DNA from: ELB16-189 sp018266435
Lineage (GTDB): Bacteria > Bacteroidota > Bacteroidia > Cytophagales > Cyclobacteriaceae
Assembly: GCA_030123525.1 (NCBI GenBank)
Contig: CP126125.1
Span: 2,232,001 to 2,296,000 of the forward strand
DNA length: 64,000 nucleotides
Direction of reading: 5' to 3'
Every line of letters begins with the position of its first letter. The stretch's first letter is position 1. The translations under genes and the position numbers were made by a program. Below are positions 41,720-50,081 of the stretch, piece by piece. Under the pieces are notes generated by a model. That model saw only the letters and a program-made list of their open reading frames with translations, did no database searches and was not told the origin of the DNA.

Positions 41720-43483
41720 TTATTCTGTGCCCAGTTTGGTTATTTTAGATTTGCGTACCAGCCCGCCTTCTTCAAAAATCATGATTGACTTGCCGTCATC
41801 GCTGAAGAAAGCGCTTGCTCCGCTGCGCGCATCATAATTTTTATATTTCATAGAGGTTAAGTCGTACACAGCATAGTCGCTGCCTGAAGTAACGAGTGCC
41901 ATGTGTGTACCAAAAACAACCTGCCCGCCTACCCGTATCGGAGTTGAGAATTTATAACGGCTGGATGCCCGCAGACTGCCAGTGGTTGAGTTGTGTGCAC
42001 TTACCCCTTTCTCACCCACAACAATCACGTCTTCGTTGTAGGGTAAGATCAATGAGGCATCAGAAATGTTATCCGGTTTTAAGGGCACTTCGTAATTTTC
42101 TTTGCCGCTGGCAAGGTCCATTGAATAAAGTGCTTTGCCTGAACAGACAATGACATTGTTATTATCCAGATACAGGTTAGTCATTCCCTTTTTCATTTTA
42201 TCCGATTCCCACAGTTGCTTGCCCGTGGTGGCATCGAAGCATTGTACATTCATGGGTTTTACTTCAGCAACTCCGCTCACCGCTTTTTCTACAGATCCCT
42301 GAGAATTTCCTGAAAGGCCTGCACCTACTCTGGATTGCGTTATTATTGCTTGCACTTCTACGGTGCCGCCTACTTGAATAACGACTTTGTCACCGGTTAC
42401 ATACAGGCCGGGAATGGCGCGGGCATCACTGATTTCCGGTGACTGCCACACCATTTTGCCGGTTTGCATATCGTATTTTTTAACAAACTGGTGACGTTTG
42501 TCTTTTACGTCCAGGATGTAAGCAAACCCGTTAATAATAACCGGATCGGCTACCAAACCATAGGCTCCCAGTTGTTGAACTTTAGCCATACCTAAACTAC
42601 CAAATTTGACTTGTCCCTTTACATAATTCATTATTTCATTGGGAGTTTCGTCATAGGCTACAGACCATAAAGGCTGGCCGGTGGTATAGTCAAACGTGTG
42701 CAGCCCCTTCATGAATAACAACAATTTGCCGTCTTTTATTTTCATGTCTACCAGGCGTTCACGAGTCAACAATTTTTGTTCTACAATACCGCGATAGGCT
42801 TGCTCCCAGATGACTTCGCCCGTGTTAAGGTTCACGCGTACCAATTGATTTTTAAATCCTGATGCAGCTTTTTTTGCCAGAGTTGCAAAATCACCAAACA
42901 GAAATTTACCCACAGCACCGGCTTCGCGCATGTTGATGAGCACAATCGAACCATCTCCGCCCAGTACATAGTCTGCCGTGATGCCCTTGAATTTGTCGGT
43001 ACGCCATACCAACTCACCCGTGCGCATGCGTATGAGCGATGCATCGTTTTTGGTGGTAATCAGGATTTCTTCGCTATCCTTGAGGAACACGAGATTGTCT
43101 TGTGAATCAACATCTTGAAACTTATCAGATACCCAAAGCAATTTGCCCGTGACTTCTTCTATGCAAACCATTTTATCTTTCCCTACTTTGCGGTCGAAGA
43201 TAAAAATCAACCCGGCTTCGCCTACTGCGAACAGGTCATCTACTTTTTTTATTTGATCCGTGATTTCGTTGAATTTTTTGTTCCAGAGTACTTTGCCGTC
43301 TTTATTTTGAAATACCGTTATTTCTTTGCTGCTGGCCACATACGAAGTGCTCAGGTCAGTCTCTCCGTATGCGATGTGCTCAAATTTGTGTGGAACCTCA
43401 AATTGATACAGTGTGCTCATTTCGTCTTGCCCGTAAGCAGCGACAGCAAGGAAGAATGAAAATAAAATAAATACATTTTTCAT
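41720..43483 (-). CDS. exported PQQ-like beta-propeller repeat protein
   Basis: A 587-residue exported protein (signal peptide MKNVFILFSFFLAVAAYGQ) built of blade repeats of the PQQ type with the A-x-x-G-x-x-x-W signature: NKDGKVLWNKKF, EVTGKLLWVSDKF, MRTGELVWRTDKF, LNTGEVIWEQAY, YTTGQPLWSVAY, MQTGKMVWQSPE and DATTGKQLWESDK. There are seven to eight blades. It lacks the features of PQQ dehydrogenases, so it is probably a binding or scaffold protein like BamB. A TonB-like gene precedes it by 25 bases. Either of two close ATG codons (43489, 43483) could start it. Confidence 0.85.
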   Translation of the reverse strand: MKNVFILFSFFLAVAAYGQDEMSTLYQFEVPHKFEHIAYGETDLSTSYVASSKEITVFQNKDGKVLWNKKFNEITDQIKKVDDLFAVGEAGLIFIFDRKVGKDKMVCIEEVTGKLLWVSDKFQDVDSQDNLVFLKDSEEILITTKNDASLIRMRTGELVWRTDKFKGITADYVLGGDGSIVLINMREAGAVGKFLFGDFATLAKKAASGFKNQLVRVNLNTGEVIWEQAYRGIVEQKLLTRERLVDMKIKDGKLLLFMKGLHTFDYTTGQPLWSVAYDETPNEIMNYVKGQVKFGSLGMAKVQQLGAYGLVADPVIINGFAYILDVKDKRHQFVKKYDMQTGKMVWQSPEISDARAIPGLYVTGDKVVIQVGGTVEVQAIITQSRVGAGLSGNSQGSVEKAVSGVAEVKPMNVQCFDATTGKQLWESDKMKKGMTNLYLDNNNVIVCSGKALYSMDLASGKENYEVPLKPDNISDASLILPYNEDVIVVGEKGVSAHNSTTGSLRASSRYKFSTPIRVGGQVVFGTHMALVTSGSDYAVYDLTSMKYKNYDARSGASAFFSDDGKSIMIFEEGGLVRKSKITKLGTE

Positions 43484-43507
43484 AGGCATGATTATTAGTG
43501 GTTAGGT

Positions 43508-43867
43508 TTAAAGTGTTAAGTGGTAACTGAATTTGATACGGTCTTTTTTAGGAATAGGTATTTCTTTTAGGGTTACTTTTGACAATTCCATAATTAACCC
43601 GTTGCGGGCAGAAGTTTCAGTAATGTCAGAGTCAACCAGAAAAACGGTTTCAATATTTCCGTTTCTTCCCAAGGTGATATTGAAATTGGCGTTTCCTGAA
43701 ATGTTATTTTTGAGAGCAAATTTTCTTAAACGACCCTCGCGACAGGAGGCATCAAGTTGCTGGCGCGCACGCTGAATATAATTTTCACGTTGATTTTCAG
43801 ATAATTGTTGAGAAGATGACTGGGCGGCTATTCCTAAAGCCAGAATTAGTGAAAGGACAGGTTTCAT
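43508..43867 (-). CDS. small exported protein with TonB C-terminal-like domain
   Basis: A 119-residue protein with a signal peptide (MKPVLSLILALGIAAQSSSQ). The second half (NFNITLGRNGNIETVFLVDSD, and the end PKKDRIKFSYHLTL) resembles the TonB/AgmX C-terminal fold in which a glycine-rich turn joins beta strands. It has no membrane anchor or proline-rich arm, so it is not a functional TonB. It may act with the propeller protein encoded 25 bases later. A long leader (43868-44061) upstream carries a candidate regulator site. Confidence 0.5.
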   Translation of the reverse strand: MKPVLSLILALGIAAQSSSQQLSENQRENYIQRARQQLDASCREGRLRKFALKNNISGNANFNITLGRNGNIETVFLVDSDITETSARNGLIMELSKVTLKEIPIPKKDRIKFSYHLTL

Positions 43868-44003
43868 TTTTTATTTTTTTGATACGATGCATAATGCCCA
43901 TCATTTATGCGGCCACATGTGTGGATTTTCTTCGGTGAGCATTTGCATACAAAAAAATACAGCCGAACGGTTAGAGTACATACCCGTGTGTGGGTAATTT
44001 GAA

Positions 44004-44019
44004 TCCGTACTGGTACGGA
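44004..44019 (-). promoter_or_regulatory. 7-2-7 palindrome, candidate NarL-type site 1
   Basis: TCCGTAC-tg-GTACGGA is a perfect 7-2-7 inverted repeat, the geometry bound by NarL-family regulators. It lies upstream of the TonB-like gene and downstream of the response regulator gene. A possible promoter (TATTTTTT, 43952-43959) is about 60 bases nearer the gene. A second copy of the motif is at 45213-45228. Confidence 0.5.
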
Positions 44020-44061
44020 GCGTTGACAGTACCGGCTACCGGTAGTTTTTTGAGAAGTGTT

Positions 44062-44685
44062 TTAAACGATGTTGTGCTCGAAAGCAAATTTTACTAACCC
44101 TACCAGAGATGAGGTGTTGGTTTTACGGAAGATGTTTTTGCGGTGGGTTTCCACGGTTCGCTCGCTGATGAAGAGTTTATCGGCTATTTGTTTATTGGAA
44201 AACTCTTTGACAATTAATTTTAAAATTTCCTGCTCGCGTTCGGTCAGCAGTTCGTACTTGTTCTCAGAGGCAATCCCGGTCATCAGTTGTTTGGTAATCT
44301 CGGGGCTGACGTAAGGAAACCCTTGCATGATTTGGCGCAAGGCATTTTTTAGTTCTGCCTGCTGAATGCTTTTCAACAGGTATCCATCCACACCCTCTTT
44401 CATAGCTTGTTTTACCAAGTGGCCTTCATCGTGCATGCTTAAGATAACCCGTTTGATAGCCGGGTATTTTTCTTTCACCTTCATGGCCAGTTCAAGTCCT
44501 GTCATTCCGGGCAAGGAGTAATCCGTGAGTAAAATATGCGGCTGCTTTTGGCTTATTTTTTCCAGTACCTCGGCAGGTGAACTGACGGCTGCCAAGACCG
44601 TAAACTCAGGGTCATGGTCAAACAATGACTTCAGTCCTTCTAATACGATGCGGTGGTCGTCTACTAATAGTAGGGTTATAGGCAT
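44062..44685 (-). CDS. NarL/FixJ-type response regulator
   Basis: A 207-residue response regulator: receiver domain with acidic pair VDDH, phosphorylation aspartate D55 in LLTDYSLPGMTG and the lysine near 105 (YLLKSIQQ), then a LuxR-type HTH (LTEREQEILKLIVKEFSNKQI, then LFISERTVETHRKNIF). The histidine kinase at 45229-47028 has the matching HisKA_3 type. The ATG at 44685 is used; the in-frame codon at 44691 is TTG. A perfect TACATTTG element ends only three bases before it, so the message may be leaderless. Confidence 0.93.
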   Translation of the reverse strand: MPITLLLVDDHRIVLEGLKSLFDHDPEFTVLAAVSSPAEVLEKISQKQPHILLTDYSLPGMTGLELAMKVKEKYPAIKRVILSMHDEGHLVKQAMKEGVDGYLLKSIQQAELKNALRQIMQGFPYVSPEITKQLMTGIASENKYELLTEREQEILKLIVKEFSNKQIADKLFISERTVETHRKNIFRKTNTSSLVGLVKFAFEHNIV

Positions 44686-44688
44686 GGA

Positions 44689-44696
44689 CAAATGTA
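44689..44696 (-). promoter_or_regulatory. -7 element directly before the response regulator start
   Basis: TACATTTG on the minus strand, a perfect TAnnTTTG, ends three bases before the ATG at 44685. The same spacing occurs at the AraC gene (19231-19242). Confidence 0.5.
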
Positions 44697-44743
44697 TTTG
44701 TAGGCAATCTGTTCAATCCAAATGAGAAGTGCAAAGGCTTAAC

Positions 44744-45142
44744 TCAAGAAGGTAAATAATCTGCCGGGATATTGTTAGGGTCATAACGGGCCCACCTCAA
44801 GTTAAAGAATGATGCCAACCAGAAACTACTGGCATAAAAATTTATTTTCTTTCTTTTTTGCAGGCGGGCATGAAATGATTGAACAAATGATGTATATTTC
44901 TTTGACCGATCTTCGTAGGTGCCGTTGAGAAAATAAAATCGGTTGGTTATGGCATAGTCTGCTGAATCTGAGTGGATGATAAGGGTAAACCGGGTTCCTC
45001 TTTTTTTTAGACGCACAGACCGAATGAGTGTGTACTCCACCGTGCTAATTGTTCCGTTTCGGTCAATTTCAAAATAAAATTCATGCAGGCAGATGCTAAA
45101 TGCTTTTTGATTAGATGAATTTTTACAAATGTATTCTTCCAT
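44744..45142 (-). CDS. uncharacterised protein between response regulator and kinase genes
   Basis: A 132-residue protein that I do not recognise. It has no signal peptide. The alternating hydrophobic pattern (AFSICLHEFYFEIDRNGTIS, FTLIIHSDSADYAITNRFYF) suggests a beta-rich fold of about 90 residues, with basic and aromatic residues near the end (FFNLRWARYDPNNIP). A perfect TACTTTTG promoter 16 bases before the ATG supports it being real. It lies between the kinase and its regulator on the same strand, so it may be a component or target of the system. Confidence 0.6.
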   Translation of the reverse strand: MEEYICKNSSNQKAFSICLHEFYFEIDRNGTISTVEYTLIRSVRLKKRGTRFTLIIHSDSADYAITNRFYFLNGTYEDRSKKYTSFVQSFHARLQKRKKINFYASSFWLASFFNLRWARYDPNNIPADYLPS

Positions 45143-45158
45143 CTTTTTTTGAGAAGTA

Positions 45159-45166
45159 CAAAAGTA
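45159..45166 (-). promoter_or_regulatory. -7 element of the 132-residue protein gene
   Basis: TACTTTTG on the minus strand, a perfect TAnnTTTG, ends 16 bases before the ATG at 45142. Confidence 0.5.
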
Positions 45167-45212
45167 TTGTGCCGGTGGGCATGATGAAATACACGGTGGA
45201 GAGTATTTTATA

Positions 45213-45228
45213 TCCGTACTACCACGGA
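45213..45228 (-). promoter_or_regulatory. 7-2-7 palindrome, candidate NarL-type site 2
   Basis: TCCGTAC-ta-CCACGGA shares the left half-site and five of seven right-half bases with site 1 at 44004-44019. Its centre is about 61 bases upstream of the TACTTTTG element of the 132-residue protein gene. It touches the stop codon of the histidine kinase gene. Confidence 0.45.
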
Positions 45229-47028
45229 TTACACGGGCACAGTCAGGATTGCCACGGTTCCTTTTCGGCCTATTACCGAATCAATTTCTATTGTTCCGTG
45301 AATGAGGCTCAGTCGTGAGTTGATATTTTTCCATCCGTTGCCTTTGCTGTGCATGAGCAGGTTTTGATCAAAGCCGTTGCCATCATCTTCCAGGGTAAGT
45401 ACCAGTTCATCGGGATGTTGCACCGCTTGCACCATGATCTTGGTACAGCCACTGTACTTCATGGCATTATTAATCCATTCCTGGCAAATGCGGTACAGTG
45501 CAATGCGATGAACAGAGTCCATGGCAGGGTGGAGGTTATATGTCTGTACTTCAATGGTTACTTTTCCGGATTGGCTAATGCGCTGGGCAAGTTCTTTGAG
45601 GGCTTCGTGCAAGCCTTCTTTCATCAGTACCTGGGGCATCAGGTTGAAGGCAATGTTGCGTATCTCTACATTCATATCATTGAGCAGGCTGAGGGAGTAA
45701 GTGATGGTAGATGATTCTACTTTTTCTTTAGATAACCCCAGACGTAAGGCAGAGATGATCTGCCCCAGGCCATCGTGCAAGTCGGCAGCAAAACGTTTGC
45801 GTTCTTCTTCTTGCGAGGCAATGACGGCTTGTAGTTGTTCTTGCCTGAGTTCAGCCCGTGCAGATTCCAATTCGGCTTGTTGCTTAAGCCGGGTACGGGT
45901 TTGCCACAGCCGACCAAAGGCGATTAGCCCCGAAATAAAAATGACGAGTCCGGCTATAGCCAATGTATTTTGGCGAATGTGTATGTCTTTAATTTCATTT
46001 TGCTGGGTGAGCAAAACAATCTGATTTTCTTTTTTCTCAGTTTCATACTTTGTTTGAAGTTCAAGAATCTGTTTGCTCTTTTGTTCGTTCAGGAGGGAGT
46101 CTTTTACCTGATAACTTTGAGCTAAATACAGGTATGATTTCTGGTGGTCCCCTTCGGTTTTACTGATGTCTGATAGCAGGGAAAAAATATAGCCGCGCAA
46201 GTCTTTGTAATTGATTTCGTACGTCAATTTTAAAGCCATGTTGAAATATTTTTTTGCTGCGATGAAATCTTTTTTCATCAAGTACATTTCACCCAGGTTA
46301 TTGAGAGCGATGGCATAGCCGGCACGGTCGTTTATTTTTTTTCGTATGGTTATCACGCGGTTTAGGTAATCGGCAGCCTCTTTAAAATTTCCAAGTTGTG
46401 CTTGCAAAGTGCCCATGTTGTCGTAGTTGTAACTCACACCATTCAGGTCATTCAGGGCTTCTTTGATCACGGCCGAGTTTTTATAATACTCCATGGCGGC
46501 TTTAAAATCTTTTCTTTTTTCATAAACAATGCCGAGGTTATTCAGGCTGTTCCCGATCAGGGAAGAATCTTTAGTTTCTTGGGCCAGCGCCAGTGCTTGC
46601 TCAAAGCTTTTTTGTGCTTTCTCCAGGTCGCCCTGTTTGTTGTGAAATGTACCCAGTTCATTCAGCACCGATGACATTCCCTCTTTGTCATGAATTTGTT
46701 CGTATATTTTTAATGCAGCCAGGTAATTGGCTATGGCTTCATCGTATATTCCCATGTAATAAAACTCAATGCCCATGTAGAGCCGGGCACGACCTTGCTC
46801 AGAAAAATCGTTGGCTTGTTTGGCCAGGTCAAAGGCCTGATTGGCATAGCTCAATGATTTTTGAAAATCTTTTGTACGCAGATGAAAACTTAATTGGTTT
46901 AACAAAACAGATTTGTTTCTGACATTAGCTTCTCGGGTTATTAGCTGAAGCAGGCTGTCTGTTTTTTTATCCTGCGCACGACTTTCCGAAAAATAAAATA
47001 GAAGAGCAAGGGCAAAATATTTCTTCAT
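45229..47028 (-). CDS. TPR-repeat sensor histidine kinase, NarX-type (HisKA_3)
   Basis: A 599-residue membrane kinase. After a signal/anchor (KYFALALLFYFSESRAQ) come about seven tetratricopeptide repeats (for example NSLNNLGIVYEKRKDFKAAM and IALNNLGEMYLMKKDFIAAK), a transmembrane helix (TLAIAGLVIFISGLIAFG) and a coiled segment. The HisKA_3 phosphohistidine is in EERKRFAADLHDGLGQ, and the ATPase domain has CQEWINNAMKYSGC and LEDDGNGFD. This arrangement senses something in the periplasm with the TPRs. The NarL-type regulator next in line (44062-44685) is its obvious partner. Confidence 0.92.
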   Translation of the reverse strand: MKKYFALALLFYFSESRAQDKKTDSLLQLITREANVRNKSVLLNQLSFHLRTKDFQKSLSYANQAFDLAKQANDFSEQGRARLYMGIEFYYMGIYDEAIANYLAALKIYEQIHDKEGMSSVLNELGTFHNKQGDLEKAQKSFEQALALAQETKDSSLIGNSLNNLGIVYEKRKDFKAAMEYYKNSAVIKEALNDLNGVSYNYDNMGTLQAQLGNFKEAADYLNRVITIRKKINDRAGYAIALNNLGEMYLMKKDFIAAKKYFNMALKLTYEINYKDLRGYIFSLLSDISKTEGDHQKSYLYLAQSYQVKDSLLNEQKSKQILELQTKYETEKKENQIVLLTQQNEIKDIHIRQNTLAIAGLVIFISGLIAFGRLWQTRTRLKQQAELESARAELRQEQLQAVIASQEEERKRFAADLHDGLGQIISALRLGLSKEKVESSTITYSLSLLNDMNVEIRNIAFNLMPQVLMKEGLHEALKELAQRISQSGKVTIEVQTYNLHPAMDSVHRIALYRICQEWINNAMKYSGCTKIMVQAVQHPDELVLTLEDDGNGFDQNLLMHSKGNGWKNINSRLSLIHGTIEIDSVIGRKGTVAILTVPV

Positions 47029-47169
47029 GAGTAAGATTTATAAAATCAAAAATGACATTTATTCTTAGACAAAAAAATGAACTAACACATAAGGTGTAAT
47101 TTTTTTGAAAGTGAATTTGCCTGGTTTTAAAACAAAGCCATCCAGATTTTTTTGCACTCAGGGCAGCGG

Positions 47170-48078
47170 CTATGCGTTTATTTTATCTTTTTGAATTTTC
47201 TTTTTGCCGGCATGTTCCTCGATGTATTGATAAATTTTTCCGGCAATGTCTACTTGAGTGGCTCCTTCAATACCTTCCAGGCCGGGAGATGAATTGACTT
47301 CAATGATCAGCGGGCCACGTTTGCTGGGCAACATATCTACACCGGCAATACCAAGTCCCATTTTTTTGGCAGCCGCTACGGCCGAGTGCTTTTCTTGCCG
47401 GCTCAACTTCACTACGGTAGCGTAGCCGCCCCGGTGCAGGTTACTTCTAAATTCGTCATCACGGGCTTGCCTGCGCATGGCGCCTACTACTTCGCCATTT
47501 ACGACAAAGGCACGGATGTCTGCCCCTTTGGCTTCTTTGATAAATTCTTGTACAATGATGCGCGCCCTCACTCCATGAAAGGCTTCAATAACTGATTGGG
47601 CTGCTTTTTTATTCTCGGCCAGCACCACGCCTAACCCTTGGGTGCCCTCGAGCAGTTTGATCACTACCGGGGCTCCGCCCACTGCTTCGATAATCCCTTC
47701 GGTGTTTTTGGTGTAATCCATGAAAATAGTCTTAGGCAAATCCAATCCGGCTCTCGATAATATTTGTAGGCTACGCAACTTATCGCGTGAGCGGATGAGG
47801 GCTTGTGATTCAATGGCAGTAAATACTTTCATCATTTCAAACTGGCGCACCACGGCTGCGCCATAAAATGTTACCGAAGCGCCTATGCGCGGGATTATGG
47901 CATCGAAGTAATCCAATTTGCGCCCGTTGTACCACACCATGGGGTTTTTCTTTTCAATCAGCAACACGCACTTCATGTGGTCAATGATTTCTACTTTGTG
48001 CCCGCGTTTTTCGCCTGCCTCTTTCAGCCTGCGGGTAGAATATAGTTTGGCGTCACGTGAGAGGATGGCGATGTTCAT
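47170..48078 (-). CDS. rimK: RimK family alpha-L-glutamate ligase (ATP-grasp)
   Basis: Adds glutamate residues by ATP-dependent peptide bond formation; in E. coli RimK modifies the C-terminus of ribosomal protein S6. The 302-residue protein has the ATP-grasp parts VVIKLLEGTQGLGVVLAENK, IIVQEFIKEAKGADIRAFVV and the metal/ATP site PLIIEVNSSPGLEGIEG. Its start overlaps the RimB-type protease stop by four bases. It is the last gene of a five-gene operon that also encodes two exported proteins, so the substrate here may differ from S6. Confidence 0.92.
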   Translation of the reverse strand: MNIAILSRDAKLYSTRRLKEAGEKRGHKVEIIDHMKCVLLIEKKNPMVWYNGRKLDYFDAIIPRIGASVTFYGAAVVRQFEMMKVFTAIESQALIRSRDKLRSLQILSRAGLDLPKTIFMDYTKNTEGIIEAVGGAPVVIKLLEGTQGLGVVLAENKKAAQSVIEAFHGVRARIIVQEFIKEAKGADIRAFVVNGEVVGAMRRQARDDEFRSNLHRGGYATVVKLSRQEKHSAVAAAKKMGLGIAGVDMLPSKRGPLIIEVNSSPGLEGIEGATQVDIAGKIYQYIEEHAGKKKIQKDKINA

Positions 48079-48512
48079 GGGTGCTCAACTTTCTGAAGGA
48101 AAGATAAATCTTTTTTGGTTACGTCAATTAAGAACCGGTTGCGTAATATTTTTCGCCCCAACAGAACCGGAAACTTTAAATTGCCCCGGTTGCTTAATGA
48201 GAACTCAGTCTTAATCAGCAGATCAAAAATTTTGATTTTGGTTTTAATGATGTAGCGCAATTCGGCTTCGCCAAATGAATTTTTAATTGCACGTTGTTCA
48301 AATTTTTTGAAGCGGTACTTACGACCAGTAAATTCGGGATGTTCTTCGTCTAGCAGCACAAACTCCAGCACGCCATTGGTTACCGTAGTGCTGGCGCAGT
48401 GAAGGCTGCACGTGTAAGCCCCGGTGTCTATTTTAGCGTGAATATTTTCTATTTCCAGTCCGGGCAAGTCCACCCGGTCAGAGCGACCAAGTATCAGATG
48501 AGGAGATGACAT
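48075..48512 (-). CDS. RimB-type retropepsin-like protease (ATP-dependent zinc protease family)
   Basis: A 145-residue aspartic protease-like protein with the single active-site motif in AKIDTGAYTCSL, typical of one half of a retropepsin dimer. This COG4067 family is regularly coded with RimK and, in E. coli-type systems, RimB is thought to trim the glutamate tails added by RimK. The ATGA overlap with rimK supports joint work. There is no signal peptide, so it acts in the cytosol. The old family name 'ATP-dependent zinc protease' is misleading. I would predict metal independence from the fold. Confidence 0.85.
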   Translation of the reverse strand: MSSPHLILGRSDRVDLPGLEIENIHAKIDTGAYTCSLHCASTTVTNGVLEFVLLDEEHPEFTGRKYRFKKFEQRAIKNSFGEAELRYIIKTKIKIFDLLIKTEFSLSNRGNLKFPVLLGRKILRNRFLIDVTKKDLSFLQKVEHP

Positions 48513-48524
48513 ATTTAAAACAGT

Positions 48525-50081
48525 TCAATTTACAACCAACTTATTCACAAAGAAAACAACTTGTTCATCGCCTGCCGATGACTTGAGGTACTGGGTTCCA
48601 TAAACAATCAGGTGCCGGTTATACCAATAGTCAAGTTTAGAAGTATTGGTCAAGGTTTCTACTGCCGGTTGCGATAGTGTCTTTATTTCCAGCGGTATGT
48701 CTTCCTGCAGTTTTCCGTCTTTTACCGTTTTTGTACGGATCTTGTTTTCATACAGATAAATCAGGTCGATTTGGTTTTGATTATGCTGGACTTTTATATG
48801 TTGTTCGAGTTGGTAGCTTTTTACACCGTTGATTTCAAAACTGTTATCCCACAGGGGTTTCCCGTGCTGATCAAACCCAATGGCAATGGCATGGGTGTAT
48901 TGGTAGCCATCCAGCACGAGCCCCATGCCCGGTTGGTAATAGGGAAAATTACTGGGGTACCCCATTCTCCAGGGAGAATAGCCATAGGGGCCTGAGTTGT
49001 TGATAAAACCCGAATAGTTACTGCTGCGATTTGAGTAAACGGGATAAAAGGCTTCACCCACCATTACCAATTTTCCGTCTATCGGTATCAACTCGTGTAC
49101 CAGCATCCGGTAATTGAACTTGATTTTTTTGCCTTTGATTCTTCTTCGCTGTATTCGTGCCAAAATTCTCTTTTCTCTTTTGGCCTTTAAGTAGTGAAAG
49201 AAATTTTTCAGGTCAGCAAAGTTATAGTAACGAATGATGTACTCGCCAAATGAGTTGATGTCAGCCACAAAAATACCGCGTGAGTATTGCACATTTCTTC
49301 CATAAACACCTACGGCAACCAGGTTGTCGTGGCCGGTATCAACTACGCGTCCGAAAATTAAATTTTTATTGGATGTTGGCTCTACAACAATGGTTTTAAC
49401 CAATTCGCCCGAGTTGTCATACTGCCTTATCCAGATTGATTTTTTGCGGCTGGCATTTCTTGCACTCACAACGATATCTACGTTGCCGTCATCATGTGGG
49501 TTCATTTGGGTAAGTTCACCGGGCTCGTTAAGAAAACCGGTAAGTGCTCTTGAGCGCTTTTCAAGAAAAGAATAAAACAAAACCAATGGTCTGAAATTAA
49601 AATAGCCTCCTATGAATACTGCATGGTTTATCGCTACAAACTCGGTGGCATTGAAAGCGATCAGGTTTTTGATGGAATATATATTGTAGTTTCCACTTTT
49701 GGCATTCAATACGATGATGGTAAAATCAAATTTTCCCGGGGTAGCATTTTTGCATAAAAAATAAATCATGCCTGCTCTGGATTGCGTGTGGAGCAACTCA
49801 AACCCTTTGGGCAAAGGCAAAAGCCCATTCCATTTTTTTTGCAGGGCCGTATCCAACCGGGTTAACTCAAGCAGGTTTTCTGATTGCCCCACAAACTGAC
49901 GGTAGAGCAGCAGGCCGGAGGTATCGAGTGAAAAGACGGAGTGAGCCTGCATCTCATTTTTGATAGGGATTTCGATGCGTCCGGCTTGCGTAAGTTGCCC
50001 CCAACTCATCGAAGCTGAATGTAAAATCACAAATAACAGGAATGCACTACCCGCCTTTAACTTTGTTAATGTAAAAAACAT
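48525..50081 (-). CDS. exported protein of unknown family, paralogue of the next gene
   Basis: A 518-residue exported protein (signal peptide from the ATG at 50081, FFTLTKLKAGSAFLLFVILHS). It aligns along its length with the upstream gene product: AVFIGGYFNFRPLVLFY matches AVFGGYIQNEAVLFMY, and FADLKNFFHYLKAKREKR matches LTDLEHFLDYLKPKRAAK. In the middle it has a basic run (RIQRRRIKGKKIKF) and a Tyr/Pro/Gly-rich insert (SGPYGYSPWRMGYPSNFPYY). I do not recognise the family. It overlaps its paralogue by 35 bases and ends 12 bases before the protease gene. Function unknown. Confidence 0.7.
   Translation of the reverse strand: MFFTLTKLKAGSAFLLFVILHSASMSWGQLTQAGRIEIPIKNEMQAHSVFSLDTSGLLLYRQFVGQSENLLELTRLDTALQKKWNGLLPLPKGFELLHTQSRAGMIYFLCKNATPGKFDFTIIVLNAKSGNYNIYSIKNLIAFNATEFVAINHAVFIGGYFNFRPLVLFYSFLEKRSRALTGFLNEPGELTQMNPHDDGNVDIVVSARNASRKKSIWIRQYDNSGELVKTIVVEPTSNKNLIFGRVVDTGHDNLVAVGVYGRNVQYSRGIFVADINSFGEYIIRYYNFADLKNFFHYLKAKREKRILARIQRRRIKGKKIKFNYRMLVHELIPIDGKLVMVGEAFYPVYSNRSSNYSGFINNSGPYGYSPWRMGYPSNFPYYQPGMGLVLDGYQYTHAIAIGFDQHGKPLWDNSFEINGVKSYQLEQHIKVQHNQNQIDLIYLYENKIRTKTVKDGKLQEDIPLEIKTLSQPAVETLTNTSKLDYWYNRHLIVYGTQYLKSSAGDEQVVFFVNKLVVN

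Noticed and set aside
43981..43996. TACCC-gtgtgt-GGGTA repeat near the 7-2-7 palindrome
   Set aside because: A five-base arm is too short to be significant alone; noted only as part of a palindrome-rich stretch.
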